In this document: positions 43,578 through 54,384 of the stretch, one piece after another
Position numbering within the stretch: position 1 is the first letter of the stretch
Layout: every line of letters begins with the position of its first letter
Source: an uncultured Acetatifactor sp.
Lineage (GTDB): Bacteria > Bacillota > Clostridia > Lachnospirales > Lachnospiraceae
Length of the DNA stretch: 64,000 nt
NCBI GenBank assembly: GCA_934436245.1
Contig: CAKSAM010000011.1
Span: forward strand, 1-64,000
Direction of reading: 5' to 3'
Notes under the pieces: model-generated
The model's input: the letters and a program-made list of their open reading frames with translations, nothing else
Told to the model about the DNA's origin: nothing
Databases searched by the model: none
Made by a program: the position numbers and the translations under genes

Positions 43578-43747
43578 GGTGTTTCCTCTTCTTTCTTTTG
43601 TGTACTTTTCTGTGGCAGAACAGCTCTCCCCGAGAAAGTCTGTCTCCCATACGTCTTTTTATACTATCACAAAATGCTTCTTCTGTACACAAATTTAGCA
43701 GATTTTATTTTGCGCTTTTTCTACAGGATTTTAACCTTTGCAACAAA

Positions 43748-45064
43748 TTACATTGCCTTTCGGATTTGTTCCTCGGTAACGATTCCTTTCTGCACCAGTG
43801 CCTGCAGAGATTTCAAAATACCGAATTTTGCATGCTGCCAGGTCAGTCCCCCCTGGAAATATACAGCATACGGAGGTTTGATCGGTCCATCTGCGGACAG
43901 TTCAATAGAGGAACCGGATACGAAAGCTCCCGCTGCCATGATCACCTGTGCATCATATCCCGGCATATCCCAGGGTTCCGGCGTTACATGGCTGTCCACC
44001 GGTGCTGCCGCCTGGATTCCCTGACAGAAGCCGATGACTCCTTCAGGTTGTCCAAAGGTCACTGCCTGAATGATATCGTGCCGGCTCTCACTGCCGTCTG
44101 GCACTACCGCAAAGCCTAATTTTTCGTAAACGTTAGCTGCAAAAATTGCTCCTTTCAACGCTCCTGCTGTCACAGTAGGAGCCAGGAAAAATCCCTGGTA
44201 GAAGTCTTTCAAAATGCCAAGAGATGCGCCGACTTCTTTTCCAAGTCCCGGAGAGGTCAGACGATACGCCGCATTTTCCACACACTCTTTTTTCCCTGCG
44301 ATATAGCCGCCGATGGGTGCCAGTCCGCCACCGGGATTTTTGATCAGGGATCCCACGATCATATCCGCCCCCACATCAGAAGGTTCTATTGTTTCCACGA
44401 ACTCTCCGTAGCAGTTATCCACCATGCAGATCACATCCGGTCTGATGCCTTTGATAAAGGCGATCAGTTCACCGATCCGTTGTACGGACAGGGTCGGTCT
44501 GGTCTGATATCCCTTGGAACGCTGAATCGTTACCAGATGGGTCTTTTCGTTAATATTCTCCCGTATTTTATCGTAATCAAAGTTTCCGTCCGGCAGCAGG
44601 TCTACCTGGCGATAGGTTACTCCATATTCTGCAAGAGACCCTTTGGAGGGGCGGATGCCGATGACTTCTTCCAAAGTATCATAAGGCTTGCCTACGGGGG
44701 ACAACAGCTCGTCTCCTGGTCTTAAGTTACTCATCAGAGCTAGTGCCAGGGCATGGGTGCCGCAGGTGATCTGGGGGCGCACCAGGGCATCCTCCGTATG
44801 GAAGGTTGCTGCATATACCGCTTCCAGAGTATCCCTTCCCAGGTCATTATATCCATAGCCGGTAGTACCCAGCAGGCAGGCTTCGCTTACCTGATGCTGT
44901 TGCATGGCTTTTACCACCTTTAACTGATTATACTCTGCATTCCGGTCCACCTCGTCAAAACGCTCCCGCAGGCTTTTCTCTATGGCACATCCATAGTCAT
45001 ATACCGTCTTACTGATCCCCATGGAAAGATACATTTCTTCATTGCTGTTATTGCTGTTTTTCAT
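43748..45064 (-). CDS. PLP enzyme, methionine gamma-lyase family (YnbB-type)
   Basis: A 438-residue fold-type I PLP enzyme. GSLIKNPGGGLAPIGGYIAG carries the PLP lysine; FVSGSSIELSADGPIKPPY is a C-terminal family motif. This group (PF06838) is named for methionine gamma-lyase but the substrate is not proven. It overlaps miaA by 17 bases; this pair is common in Firmicutes. Confidence 0.88.
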   Translation of the reverse strand: MKNSNNSNEEMYLSMGISKTVYDYGCAIEKSLRERFDEVDRNAEYNQLKVVKAMQQHQVSEACLLGTTGYGYNDLGRDTLEAVYAATFHTEDALVRPQITCGTHALALALMSNLRPGDELLSPVGKPYDTLEEVIGIRPSKGSLAEYGVTYRQVDLLPDGNFDYDKIRENINEKTHLVTIQRSKGYQTRPTLSVQRIGELIAFIKGIRPDVICMVDNCYGEFVETIEPSDVGADMIVGSLIKNPGGGLAPIGGYIAGKKECVENAAYRLTSPGLGKEVGASLGILKDFYQGFFLAPTVTAGALKGAIFAANVYEKLGFAVVPDGSESRHDIIQAVTFGQPEGVIGFCQGIQAAAPVDSHVTPEPWDMPGYDAQVIMAAGAFVSGSSIELSADGPIKPPYAVYFQGGLTWQHAKFGILKSLQALVQKGIVTEEQIRKAM

Positions 45065-46022
45065 AGATCCCTTTTTCTCCTAATTCCTTTATCATATATT
45101 CTAAAATTTTCTCTCCGTCATAGTCAAATTGCTGTTTATCCAGCCAGGTAACTTCTTTTTCCCTGCGGAACCATGTCAACTGCCTCTTGGCAAAATGTCT
45201 GGTATCCCGCTTCAGAGTATACACTGCTTCCTCCAGACTGCACTCACCGTCCAGATATTCCAGGATTTCTTTGTATCCCAGTCCCTGCATGGATACCATT
45301 CCTCTGTGACAGCCCATTTTTTTCAGGCTTCTGACTTCCTCCACCAGTCCTTCCGACAGCATTTCATCGATACGGATTTCGATCCTGTCGTAGAGTTTCT
45401 CCCGGTCGTCTGTCAGGACAAAATAACTGAAATTATAAGGGCTCGTCCGCTCTTTTTCTCTCTCGTTGTGGACGGAGATCGGTTCCCCGGTCAGTTCATA
45501 ATATTCCAATGCCCGGATGGTACGCTTGATATTATTGGCATGAATATTCTGTGCCGATACGGGATCGACTTTTGCAAGTATCTCGTGCAATACTTCCGGT
45601 CCTTTTTCTTCCGCAAGCTGTTCCAATTTTTCCCGATATTCGGTATTCTCTTCGTTTTCTGTAAAATCAATTCCACGAAGCACCGCCTGAATATAGAACC
45701 CGGTGCCACCCACCAGGATAGGAATATGCCCTCTGTTATAGATCTGTTCCATGCATTCCAGACACCGCTTCTGGAACACCACCACATTAAATTCTTCCCA
45801 CGGCTCCAGAATGTCGATCAGATGATGGGGCACTCCCTGCATTTCCTCCGGGCGGATCTTGGCGGATCCGATATCCATATGTTTATATACCTGCATGGAA
45901 TCGGCTGACAGGATCTCACCGCCTATAGCTTTTGCCAGCGCAATAGACAGTTTTGTCTTACCCACTGCCGTAGGCCCGGTCAGTACGACTAACGGTCTTT
46001 TTATAGATTGTGTTACCGACAT
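45048..46022 (-). CDS. miaA: tRNA dimethylallyltransferase
   Basis: Adds the isopentenyl group to A37 of tRNAs reading UNN codons; MiaB (54385-55800) then methylthiolates it. It has 324 residues with LTGPTAVGKTKLS (P-loop), LVGGTGFYIQAVL and RHFAKRQLTWFR. Confidence 0.97.
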   Translation of the reverse strand: MSVTQSIKRPLVVLTGPTAVGKTKLSIALAKAIGGEILSADSMQVYKHMDIGSAKIRPEEMQGVPHHLIDILEPWEEFNVVVFQKRCLECMEQIYNRGHIPILVGGTGFYIQAVLRGIDFTENEENTEYREKLEQLAEEKGPEVLHEILAKVDPVSAQNIHANNIKRTIRALEYYELTGEPISVHNEREKERTSPYNFSYFVLTDDREKLYDRIEIRIDEMLSEGLVEEVRSLKKMGCHRGMVSMQGLGYKEILEYLDGECSLEEAVYTLKRDTRHFAKRQLTWFRREKEVTWLDKQQFDYDGEKILEYMIKELGEKGIYEKQQ

Positions 46023-46041
46023 AATTCTTCTTCCTTACACA

Positions 46042-46521
46042 TTATCCATTATTATTCTGGGTGCAGTTTGCCGCATCAATGGCGATGACTAACATCAGCC
46101 CTTCCAGTTCGTCCTGCGGATCAGCAAAGTTAATCGTGTAGGTATCTCCCCAACGGAACAGTTCCTTCGAGATATGAATGATACTACTGCATCCGCTGTA
46201 CACGTCGTAATCCCATCCCAGGAAATCTCCCTCCACGCGCCAGCCATTGTAATCGATCTCGTACCTGGGCTTGAAAAAGGAGAACTGTTTGCGGATCTCG
46301 CCTTTCACCTGCCCGCCGATTTCGATTTCAAATGCCGGAAGCAGGGTAAACAGCCGCTGTCTGATAACACCCAGTTCACGATCATTTCTGTCATATACGT
46401 GTAACTGGTGTCCCAGGGAGAAAAATTCCGCCTTTACAAAATATTTTGCATTTTCGTTCTCATCATAGACATCATAAGAATCTGTCCAGGAAAACACTCG
46501 TTGTTTGATCAGTAAACGCAT
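46042..46521 (-). CDS. LURP-one-related (YxjI/LOR) protein
   Basis: A 159-residue protein of short beta strands, with a phospholipid-scramblase-like LOR core. WRVEGDFLGWDYDVYSG and QRLFTLLPAFEIEIGG match this family. Cellular function is unknown. Its start overlaps the mutL stop. Confidence 0.83.
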   Translation of the reverse strand: MRLLIKQRVFSWTDSYDVYDENENAKYFVKAEFFSLGHQLHVYDRNDRELGVIRQRLFTLLPAFEIEIGGQVKGEIRKQFSFFKPRYEIDYNGWRVEGDFLGWDYDVYSGCSSIIHISKELFRWGDTYTINFADPQDELEGLMLVIAIDAANCTQNNNG

Positions 46522-48656
46522 TATACAATCCTCTTAAATTTCTTCTCCAGGTCAGTCTCCGTCATGGTGATAATGGTGGGTCTGCCGTGGGGACAGTTGT
46601 AGGGGTTATCCAGTGTCAGAAGTTCATCGATCAATTCTTCCGCCTCCTGAAGGCTTAATCGGTTGTTGCCCTTAACAGCTGCCTTACAGGACATGGATGC
46701 GATCTTCTCCTCGATGATCTGGAAGCTGCCGCGGTTGCCGGTCTCCTGGGACAGTTCATCAAGCACCGCCAAAAACAGTTCTCTCTCACTGCAGCCGTAG
46801 AGATCCACCGGTACGCTGCGGAGAGCATATTCATTGCCTCCGAAGGCTTCGATCTCGAATCCAAGCTGTGCAAAGGCATCCTCGTAAGTATGGAGAATGC
46901 TTTCCTCCTGCCCTGTGAGACTTACAATGATGGGCGGCATCAGGCGCTGGGATACTACACTTTTTTCATAGAACTGCTTCATCAGGCGCTCGTATTTCAC
47001 CTTCTCATGGGCGGCATGCTGGTCAATGATGAACAGCTTATCCTCGAACTGGATCAACCAATAGGTGTCAAAGACCTGACCGATGATCCGGTAGCGGCTG
47101 CGGTTCTGCATGGACAGCAGTTTTTCCTCGAACAGGTTCAACTGTTGTGCATTTTTCACCTCCGGCTCCGGTTCCAAAGCTGCTTCCGGTGCCGGTACCG
47201 CAGGCTGTGCAGATCCTTCTGCAGCAGCGGTTGTCTCCGGTACCTGCTCAGGTGCCTTTTGCTCTTCGGGCGGCACTGCCTCTATAAAGAAATCGTCCTC
47301 CTGTGGCGCAGCTGTAACAGGCGTAACGGGTACTTCGTGCGTAGTATCTGCACCGTTCTGAAGGATCTGCGTTTTTTCTGCCGTCACAGTTCCGGTAACG
47401 TCTCCGGATGTTTCCCCTGCTGCAACAGATTCCGGCTTCCGGATACTGCTCTGCACTCCCTCATGATTCTCCTGCCAGATCGGCTTCTGTATAAATTCCC
47501 TCCGGTCTTTCGGTACCGCCTCGTATTTAGCTGCCTCCATGACACGGTAGCTTTCTTCTCTTTTTTTCTCGAACACCTCCGGCGTGTGCTCCTTCCAGGA
47601 AGCTTTTCTGGCTTCCTGCTCCTTTTTCTGAATGGCTTTTTCATCCTCTAAGGAAGCATCCGGGATCATTTCCCGGTTCCGCAGGGTTGTTGCTATCTTC
47701 TCGCTCAGCATTCTGGCAAATGCCATGCCATCGGAGAACCGCACATCCATTTTGGAGGGATGTACGTTCACATCCACGGTCTCCGTATCCATCGTAATAT
47801 GCAGCACGCATAACGGGAATTTATGCTGCATCAGATACTGCTTATAACCTTCTTCAATGGCTTTGGCGATCACACCGCTGCGGATAAACCGGCCGTTGAT
47901 AAAATAGATCTCAAAATTACGGTTGGAACGCACCAGTACCGGTTTGCCCAGATACCCCTCAACCTTAATGCCGTTTTCTTCAATCTGGATCGGTACCAGT
48001 TCTGCGGCGATCTCTCTGCCGTAGATCCGGTAGATAACCTCTCGCAGGTCACCGTTTCCCGAGGTATGGAATCTGGTCTGATTCCCCAGTACGAATTTAA
48101 ATGAGATATCCGGTCTGGACAGTGCCAGATGTTCCATCAGATCCGTGATATAACTGCCCTCCGTAGCAGGCTGTTTTAAAAATTTCCGGCGTACCGGCGT
48201 ATTGAAGAACAGATTCCTCATGAGGAAGGTGGTGCCGTCCGGCGCACCGATCTCATCAATGGACTGTTCTCTTGCCCCCTCTAACACCATGCGGGTTCCG
48301 GTGAGGTTCTCTTTTCTCTTGGTGATGATCTCCACACGGGACACCGCCGCAATACTGGACAGAGCCTCACCACGGAAGCCAAGGCTTGCGATATGGTTCA
48401 GATCATCTGCGTCTTCGATTTTGCTGGTGGCATGACGCAGAAACGCTGTGGGCAGCTGCTCCCGTTCAATGCCGCAGCCGTTATCCGTCACACGGATAAA
48501 TTCGATACCGCCGTCTTTTGCCTCTACCGTAATCGCCGTGGAACCGGCATCTATGGCATTTTCCACCAGCTCCTTCACCACGCTTGCCGGCCGCTCTACC
48601 ACCTCACCGGCAGCGATCCTGTCGATCGTCCGGGAGTCCAGTACATGTATTCCCAT
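46521..48656 (-). CDS. mutL: DNA mismatch repair protein MutL
   Basis: A 711-residue mismatch-repair ATPase. The N-terminal GHKL domain has DNGCGI and GFRGEALSSIAAV; a long low-complexity linker (about 400-520) precedes the C-terminal domain. DQHAAHEKVKYERL fits the endonuclease motif and CPHGRP the zinc/metal motif, so this MutL should nick DNA, as in species without MutH. MutS is directly upstream. Confidence 0.97.
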   Translation of the reverse strand: MGIHVLDSRTIDRIAAGEVVERPASVVKELVENAIDAGSTAITVEAKDGGIEFIRVTDNGCGIEREQLPTAFLRHATSKIEDADDLNHIASLGFRGEALSSIAAVSRVEIITKRKENLTGTRMVLEGAREQSIDEIGAPDGTTFLMRNLFFNTPVRRKFLKQPATEGSYITDLMEHLALSRPDISFKFVLGNQTRFHTSGNGDLREVIYRIYGREIAAELVPIQIEENGIKVEGYLGKPVLVRSNRNFEIYFINGRFIRSGVIAKAIEEGYKQYLMQHKFPLCVLHITMDTETVDVNVHPSKMDVRFSDGMAFARMLSEKIATTLRNREMIPDASLEDEKAIQKKEQEARKASWKEHTPEVFEKKREESYRVMEAAKYEAVPKDRREFIQKPIWQENHEGVQSSIRKPESVAAGETSGDVTGTVTAEKTQILQNGADTTHEVPVTPVTAAPQEDDFFIEAVPPEEQKAPEQVPETTAAAEGSAQPAVPAPEAALEPEPEVKNAQQLNLFEEKLLSMQNRSRYRIIGQVFDTYWLIQFEDKLFIIDQHAAHEKVKYERLMKQFYEKSVVSQRLMPPIIVSLTGQEESILHTYEDAFAQLGFEIEAFGGNEYALRSVPVDLYGCSERELFLAVLDELSQETGNRGSFQIIEEKIASMSCKAAVKGNNRLSLQEAEELIDELLTLDNPYNCPHGRPTIITMTETDLEKKFKRIV

Positions 48657-48700
48657 ATAATAACCCGTTCCTTTCTGTAACCTGCAAGATTTCAGGTGCT

Positions 48701-51358
48701 TTAGCCGTTCCAGCGGTTCTTCAGCTTATTCTGTAACCGGTACAGAGTGTTCAGTGCATCTAAAGGGGTCAGCGTCGTCACTTCGATCTCCATCAGTTCC
48801 TTCAGAATATCCTCATCCGTCACAGTATCAAACAGTGACATCTGTGCCAGATCCACCTCATCGTATTTGGGCTGCTTTTTTGCCTTCCCCTCATTTTTAT
48901 TATCAATGGCGATGCTCTGCACCTTTTCCGTAATATCATTGTCCGACAGCTGTTCCACGATCTCCTTGGCACGGTCGATGACCATATCCGGCACTCCTGC
49001 TAACTTCGCTACCTGGATGCCGTAGCTCTTATCCGCACCGCCCTTTACGATCTTACGTAAGAACACGATATCATCGCCACATTCCTTCACAGCAATACAG
49101 TAGTTGTTCACATTGTTCATTTTGCCTTCCAGCTCGGTCAGCTCATGGTAATGGGTTGCGAACAGCGTCTTAGCTCCTAAGAGCTTGCGGTTGCTGATGT
49201 GTTCGATCACTGCCCAGGCAATGCTCAGTCCGTCAAAAGTGGAAGTACCTCTTCCGATCTCATCTAAGATCAGAAGGCTCCTGGATGTGGCATTCCGTAA
49301 GATATTCGCCACTTCATTCATCTCCACCATAAAAGTGGACTGACCGCTGGCCAGATCATCCGAAGCTCCCACACGGGTAAAGATCCTGTCTACAATACCG
49401 ATATTAGCGGTTCTGGCAGGAACGAAGCACCCGATCTGTGCCATCAGTACGATCAGTGCCGTCTGACGCATATAAGTGGATTTACCTGCCATATTGGGGC
49501 CGGTAATGACACTGATACAATGACTACCATTATCCAGATATGTGTCGTTGGCGATAAACATATCATTGGTGATCATCTGTTCCACCACTGGATGTCTTCC
49601 GTCCTTGATGTCAATAACACCCTTTTCATTTAACTTCGGGCGTACATAATGATTGCGCTCCGAAACCAACGACAAAGACGCATACACATCCAGCTTTGCG
49701 ATGGCTTTTGCGGTGTTCTGGATGCGGAGCAGTTCCTGCGCAATGGTATCCCGGATTCTGCAGAAGACATCGTATTCCAGTGTCTGTAACTTATCCTCCG
49801 CATTTAAGATCGTATCTTCCAGTTCCTTTAACCGCGGTGTGGTATATCGCTCCGCATTGGCAAGGGTCTGCTTACGGATATAGTCCTCCGGTACCTGATC
49901 CTTATAGGAATTGGTCACTTCAAAATAATAACCGAAGACTTTGTTATATTTAATCTTCAGATTCTTGATTCCGGTACGTTCTCTGTCTTCTTCCTCCAGC
50001 TGGGCAAGCCACTGTTTTCCATCGTGCTTGGCGCTGCGCAGTCTGTCTATGGTCTCGTCAAACCCATCCTTGATCATTCCGCCTTCCCTTATGGAGATCG
50101 GCGGTTCTTCAATGATCGCTTCATCGATCAGCTGATAGAGATCCTCCAGTCCATCGATCTGCTCCCTGATTCCTGTCAATTCTTCCTTTTCAAACGCAGA
50201 CAGTACCGTTTTGATGGGTGGCAGCATCTGCAGGGAATTCCGAAATGCGATCAGATCCCTGGGATTTGCCGTCTTATAAGTCACCTTACTGAGCAGTCGT
50301 TCCAGATCATAAATGGGATTTAAGTATTCCCGGATCTCATCCCTGGAGATGGAATCCTGATTCAGCTCCTGGATGGCATCCAGACGCTTCTCCATCTCAT
50401 CCTTCTCGATCAACGGCTGTTCGATGTAATTGCGCAGAAGTCTGGCTCCCATGGCGGTCTTCGTCTTATCTAACACCCACAGAAGAGAGCCTCTCTTCTG
50501 CTTCTCTCTGAGAGTCTCCGTCAGTTCCAGATTCCTTCTGGTGGAACTGTCAAGAAGCATATATTTACTGGTAAGGTAAGGATAAATATGGGTAAAATGC
50601 TCCAGATCCGTCTTCTGGGTATCATACAAATACTGTAACAGTGCTCCCGCCGCTAAAAGCCCCGTAGGGAATTCTTCAACACCAAGTCCGATCAGCGTAT
50701 TTACCTTAAAATGTTTCATCAGGATCCGTCTGCAGCCGTCATCATCAAACATATGGGATTCCAGTGCATTCACGGAAATATGTAACCTGGATCTTAAATC
50801 ATTCACATCAAATCCGCTGACTAAAAACGCCTCGTTGCAGATAATTTCAGAAGGTTCATACTTCATCAGTTCATCGTTTAATTTTTTCAGATCTTCGACT
50901 TCTGTCACATAATAATCACCGGTAGTTACATCAGCTGCGGAGATACCGATACCATCCGTGGTATAAGCAATACACATCAGATAATTATTTTTACCGGCTT
51001 CCAGTGACTGGACATTCAGGTTGGTACCGGGTGTCACCACACGGATCACTTCCCGTTTCACCAGTCCCTTGGCAAGCTTCGGATCCTCCACCTGTTCGCA
51101 GATAGCCACTTTATAGCCGCGGCTTACCAATTTGGACAGATAGCCTTCCACGGCATGGTAGGGAATGCCGCACATGGGCGCACGTTCTTCCAGACCACAG
51201 CTTTTTCCCGTCAGTGTGATCTCCAGTTCCTTGGAAGCCACCAGCGCATCGTCGAAAAACATTTCATAGAAATCTCCCAGACGATAAAAAAGGATACAGT
51301 CCTTATACTGCTCCTTGGTCTCCATATATTTTTGCATCATTGGTGTCAATTCAGCCAT
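48701..51358 (-). CDS. mutS: DNA mismatch repair protein MutS
   Basis: Recognises mismatches; 885 residues. The lever and connector domains are followed by an ABC-type ATPase with GPNMAGKST and ILDEIGRGTSTFDG. The ATG at 51358 follows AGGAG by 6 bases; an in-frame upstream start would add 22 basic residues with no family match. Confidence 0.97.
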   Translation of the reverse strand: MAELTPMMQKYMETKEQYKDCILFYRLGDFYEMFFDDALVASKELEITLTGKSCGLEERAPMCGIPYHAVEGYLSKLVSRGYKVAICEQVEDPKLAKGLVKREVIRVVTPGTNLNVQSLEAGKNNYLMCIAYTTDGIGISAADVTTGDYYVTEVEDLKKLNDELMKYEPSEIICNEAFLVSGFDVNDLRSRLHISVNALESHMFDDDGCRRILMKHFKVNTLIGLGVEEFPTGLLAAGALLQYLYDTQKTDLEHFTHIYPYLTSKYMLLDSSTRRNLELTETLREKQKRGSLLWVLDKTKTAMGARLLRNYIEQPLIEKDEMEKRLDAIQELNQDSISRDEIREYLNPIYDLERLLSKVTYKTANPRDLIAFRNSLQMLPPIKTVLSAFEKEELTGIREQIDGLEDLYQLIDEAIIEEPPISIREGGMIKDGFDETIDRLRSAKHDGKQWLAQLEEEDRERTGIKNLKIKYNKVFGYYFEVTNSYKDQVPEDYIRKQTLANAERYTTPRLKELEDTILNAEDKLQTLEYDVFCRIRDTIAQELLRIQNTAKAIAKLDVYASLSLVSERNHYVRPKLNEKGVIDIKDGRHPVVEQMITNDMFIANDTYLDNGSHCISVITGPNMAGKSTYMRQTALIVLMAQIGCFVPARTANIGIVDRIFTRVGASDDLASGQSTFMVEMNEVANILRNATSRSLLILDEIGRGTSTFDGLSIAWAVIEHISNRKLLGAKTLFATHYHELTELEGKMNNVNNYCIAVKECGDDIVFLRKIVKGGADKSYGIQVAKLAGVPDMVIDRAKEIVEQLSDNDITEKVQSIAIDNKNEGKAKKQPKYDEVDLAQMSLFDTVTDEDILKELMEIEVTTLTPLDALNTLYRLQNKLKNRWNG

Positions 51359-51492
51359 GATCTTCTCCTGTTCTGTAAAAGGATCCACGACAAAGCGGAC
51401 ACGCAAAAGCTTGCGTATCCGCATCTATCTTAGCACAAAATATTGAGGTTGTAAATTAAAGAACCCCTATGAAAAATGATAGTTTTTCACAC

Positions 51493-53142
51493 TTACTGTA
51501 GCTTTGCTGCGCGTTCCAGTGCATCATCAATATGGGCACAGACATTTTCTCTGCCCACCTTATCTAAGAAGCCGCTCTTCTCCATGACATGCATGGGCTG
51601 TTCCCCTACATGGGACAGAATGATCTGGATGTTTTTCTTTTTACAGTCCACATATAACTGCTCCAGATTGTGCATGGCTGTGGCGTCGATGGCGCTCACG
51701 CTGCGCATACGCAGTACCAGGCAATTCATCTTCTCATCTAATGTGATCTTCAGGATCTTATCCGCTGCGCCGAAGAATAAGGGGCCGCTCACTTCATAGA
51801 CCATGGTATTGTGAGGTACGGCTCTTAAGGACAGGCTGTCCGCATCATCCTCATCATCCACGTATTTCCAGCCTTCCACTTCCGTCACATCGCTCATACG
51901 CTTCATGAACAGAATGGCTGCCAGTAAAATACCTACCTCGATCGCTACTACCAGATCGAATACGACAGTCAGTACAAATGTGGTCACCAGAACGATAATG
52001 TCACTCTTGGGTGCGGTCTTGCACAGACCTACGAATTTACGCCAGTCACACATGTTGTAAGCCACCATGAACAGAATGGCTGCAATGGTGGGCATGGGGA
52101 TCAGTGCCGCATAAGGCATCAATACTACCAGAATCAACAAAAGGGTAACGGAGTGCACCATGCCGGCAATGGGGGTACGTCCGCCGTTTTTCACATTGGC
52201 AGCAGTTCTCGCAATAGCTCCGGTAGCAGGGATCCCACCGAACAGTGCGGAAGTAATGTTGCCTGCACCCTGGGCGATCAGTTCCATATTAGAACGATGT
52301 CTGCTGTTCACCATGCTGTCTGCCACCACACAGGAAAGCAGAGACTCGATGGCTGCCAGAATAGCAATGGTGAAAGCATCCGGCAGGACATTCTGTACCG
52401 TCTTAAGACTGAAGGTGGGCAGAGAAATTGACGGAAGCTTATTGGAAATCTCATACAGATCTCCAATCGTATTTACATTCATGTTAAGCAGTGCTACCAT
52501 GGCACTTCCTACCAGTACTGCGATCAGAGAAGGGGGGATCTTCTTGCAGAAGCCCGGCAGATACTGCCACAGGATCAGGATCAGGAGACTGATCACGCCT
52601 ACAAGCAGCGCCTGCACATTGGTAGTGGAGATGAACTGAAATACTGCTTTTAATTTGTCCATGGTCTCGATCAGCGGATCTTTGCTGACGATGGTCAGTC
52701 CCAGAAAATCCTTGATCTGTCCGATAAAGATGGTCACAGCGATACCAGAAGTAAAACCAGTGGTAATTGTATAAGGAATAAATTTAATCAGATTACCAAG
52801 TCGTAAGAAGCCCATCAGGATCAGGATCACACCAGCTAACAGGGTTGCAATGATCAGTCCATCCATGCCGTTCTTCGCTACAATTCCTGCAACAATGGTG
52901 GCAAAAGCCGCCGTAGGTCCTGCGATCTGTACACGGCTGCCCCCTAAGAAAGAGATCACAAATCCTGCGGTGATTGCCGTATAAATACCCTTTTCCGGTG
53001 TTACTCCGGAAGCCAGTGCAAGTGCAATGGATAAAGGCAGGGCAATGATCGCCACAATGATACCTGCGATCACATCTTTTACAAACTGTTCTTTCGTGTA
53101 GCTTTTCATCACAGAGAAAAGCTTCGGTTTCAATTTTTCCAT
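51493..53142 (-). CDS. SulP-family anion transporter with STAS domain
   Basis: A 549-residue membrane protein with about twelve helices and a C-terminal STAS domain (about residues 450-545). GIYTAITAGFVISFLGGSRVQIAGPTAAF (described by its ends) is a SulP motif, and AIDATAMHNLEQL is in the STAS domain. Substrates include sulfate and bicarbonate; the one here cannot be named. No regulator is linked. Confidence 0.93.
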   Translation of the reverse strand: MEKLKPKLFSVMKSYTKEQFVKDVIAGIIVAIIALPLSIALALASGVTPEKGIYTAITAGFVISFLGGSRVQIAGPTAAFATIVAGIVAKNGMDGLIIATLLAGVILILMGFLRLGNLIKFIPYTITTGFTSGIAVTIFIGQIKDFLGLTIVSKDPLIETMDKLKAVFQFISTTNVQALLVGVISLLILILWQYLPGFCKKIPPSLIAVLVGSAMVALLNMNVNTIGDLYEISNKLPSISLPTFSLKTVQNVLPDAFTIAILAAIESLLSCVVADSMVNSRHRSNMELIAQGAGNITSALFGGIPATGAIARTAANVKNGGRTPIAGMVHSVTLLLILVVLMPYAALIPMPTIAAILFMVAYNMCDWRKFVGLCKTAPKSDIIVLVTTFVLTVVFDLVVAIEVGILLAAILFMKRMSDVTEVEGWKYVDDEDDADSLSLRAVPHNTMVYEVSGPLFFGAADKILKITLDEKMNCLVLRMRSVSAIDATAMHNLEQLYVDCKKKNIQIILSHVGEQPMHVMEKSGFLDKVGRENVCAHIDDALERAAKLQ

Positions 53143-53169
53143 AACATTCTCCTAAATATAATCTCCTCA

Positions 53170-53222
53170 GTAAAAAGACCCATGTGAAATTATAAAATTT
53201 TTATAAAATCACACGGGTCTTA
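53170..53222 (-). terminator. Terminator after the diguanylate cyclase gene
   Basis: AAGACCC-ATGTGA pairs with TCACACGGGTCTT (one mismatch) with inner TTATAAAA/TTTTATAA; the minus strand then reads TCTTTTTAC. It separates the GGDEF gene from the SulP gene. Confidence 0.75.
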
Positions 53223-53282
53223 TCATAGCTCTATTTTTTAAGCTTTGCAAGACTTTTTTATTATTTTAAAACTATATTTAAA

Positions 53283-54335
53283 CTATTCTACAATACGGTT
53301 TTTACCGTTATTTTTGGCAGAATATAATTTCCGGTCCACCGAAGTTAACAATAGATCCAGCTGTTTATCAGCCTCATAACGTTCCATTCCACCACTGATG
53401 GTAATATCCGTCTGTCTGGTATTCTGAGAATATCTCCTTAAGCCTTCCTGGATATTCCGGAACGAATGCAGCACCTGTTCCCGATCATCCTGTTCAAACA
53501 CCAGCATAAACTCCTCGCCGCCGAACCGGGCTGCGATTCCTTTTCCCATCATTTCGTCCAACATCAGTCTGCCAGCTTCCCTCAGTACATCATCACCGTA
53601 TCCATGCCCATAGGTATCATTGACCGCCTTGAAATCATCTACATCCATCAATACGATCCAGAAGTTCTTCCCCGGCTTGCGCATCCATTCATTTACCTGG
53701 TTTACAAGATAGCGTCTATTATACAGCCTGGTCAGAGGATCATGGTTCGCTGCAAATTCCAGATCTTCACTGAGACTCAGCAATTGCTTTCGTTGTTCCT
53801 CGTACCTTCTGAGCAATTCAAATATCATGGCAAATACAGACACTCCCACAATAACAAAGGATCCAAGCGTAGTTCCGATCTTACCCGCTTCATCCATATT
53901 TCTCCATATGGAAGGCCGTTCAAAGCTGCTCATCATGATCACCAGATATTCCAGCAGTGTGACCGCAAAAGAAACGATGACCACATTTCTTGGGAAAAAT
54001 ATCGCAAGGCCTACGATCCCCAGGATCAGATATACGATAGAGGCATTCCCGTAGCAATAATACAAATAAGGAAATTCAAACCATACAAGTATTAATATGA
54101 TCAAGACCGCCGGTATTTGCACCTTTTTCGAAGTCCACCCGGCAATGCCGATGGTCACGATCATCAGCAGGCATATCCCACAGAGTATGGTCGGCAATTT
54201 CGTACCGTGAATACAGAAATTACGGATTGTTCCGATCAAATTTGCGGTGGAAGCCGTTATCGTCAGGATCTGATACATTTTCCAGGACATGTCCTGTTCC
54301 AGTTCTATTCTTTTTTTCTTCTCTTGTTCTTCCAT
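53283..54335 (-). CDS. Membrane diguanylate cyclase (GGDEF)
   Basis: Predicted to make cyclic di-GMP from GTP. It has 350 residues: about six N-terminal transmembrane helices (about 15-175), then a GGDEF domain with an intact GGEEF at residues 272-276 and the preceding FWIVLMDVDDFKAVNDTYGH. The RxxD product-inhibition site five residues upstream is absent. The sensory signal is unknown. Confidence 0.93.
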   Translation of the reverse strand: MEEQEKKKRIELEQDMSWKMYQILTITASTANLIGTIRNFCIHGTKLPTILCGICLLMIVTIGIAGWTSKKVQIPAVLIILILVWFEFPYLYYCYGNASIVYLILGIVGLAIFFPRNVVIVSFAVTLLEYLVIMMSSFERPSIWRNMDEAGKIGTTLGSFVIVGVSVFAMIFELLRRYEEQRKQLLSLSEDLEFAANHDPLTRLYNRRYLVNQVNEWMRKPGKNFWIVLMDVDDFKAVNDTYGHGYGDDVLREAGRLMLDEMMGKGIAARFGGEEFMLVFEQDDREQVLHSFRNIQEGLRRYSQNTRQTDITISGGMERYEADKQLDLLLTSVDRKLYSAKNNGKNRIVE

Positions 54336-54384
54336 TTCGATTCCCTTTTACAATTTATTCGTCTGTCATATTTATTCATCAAAG

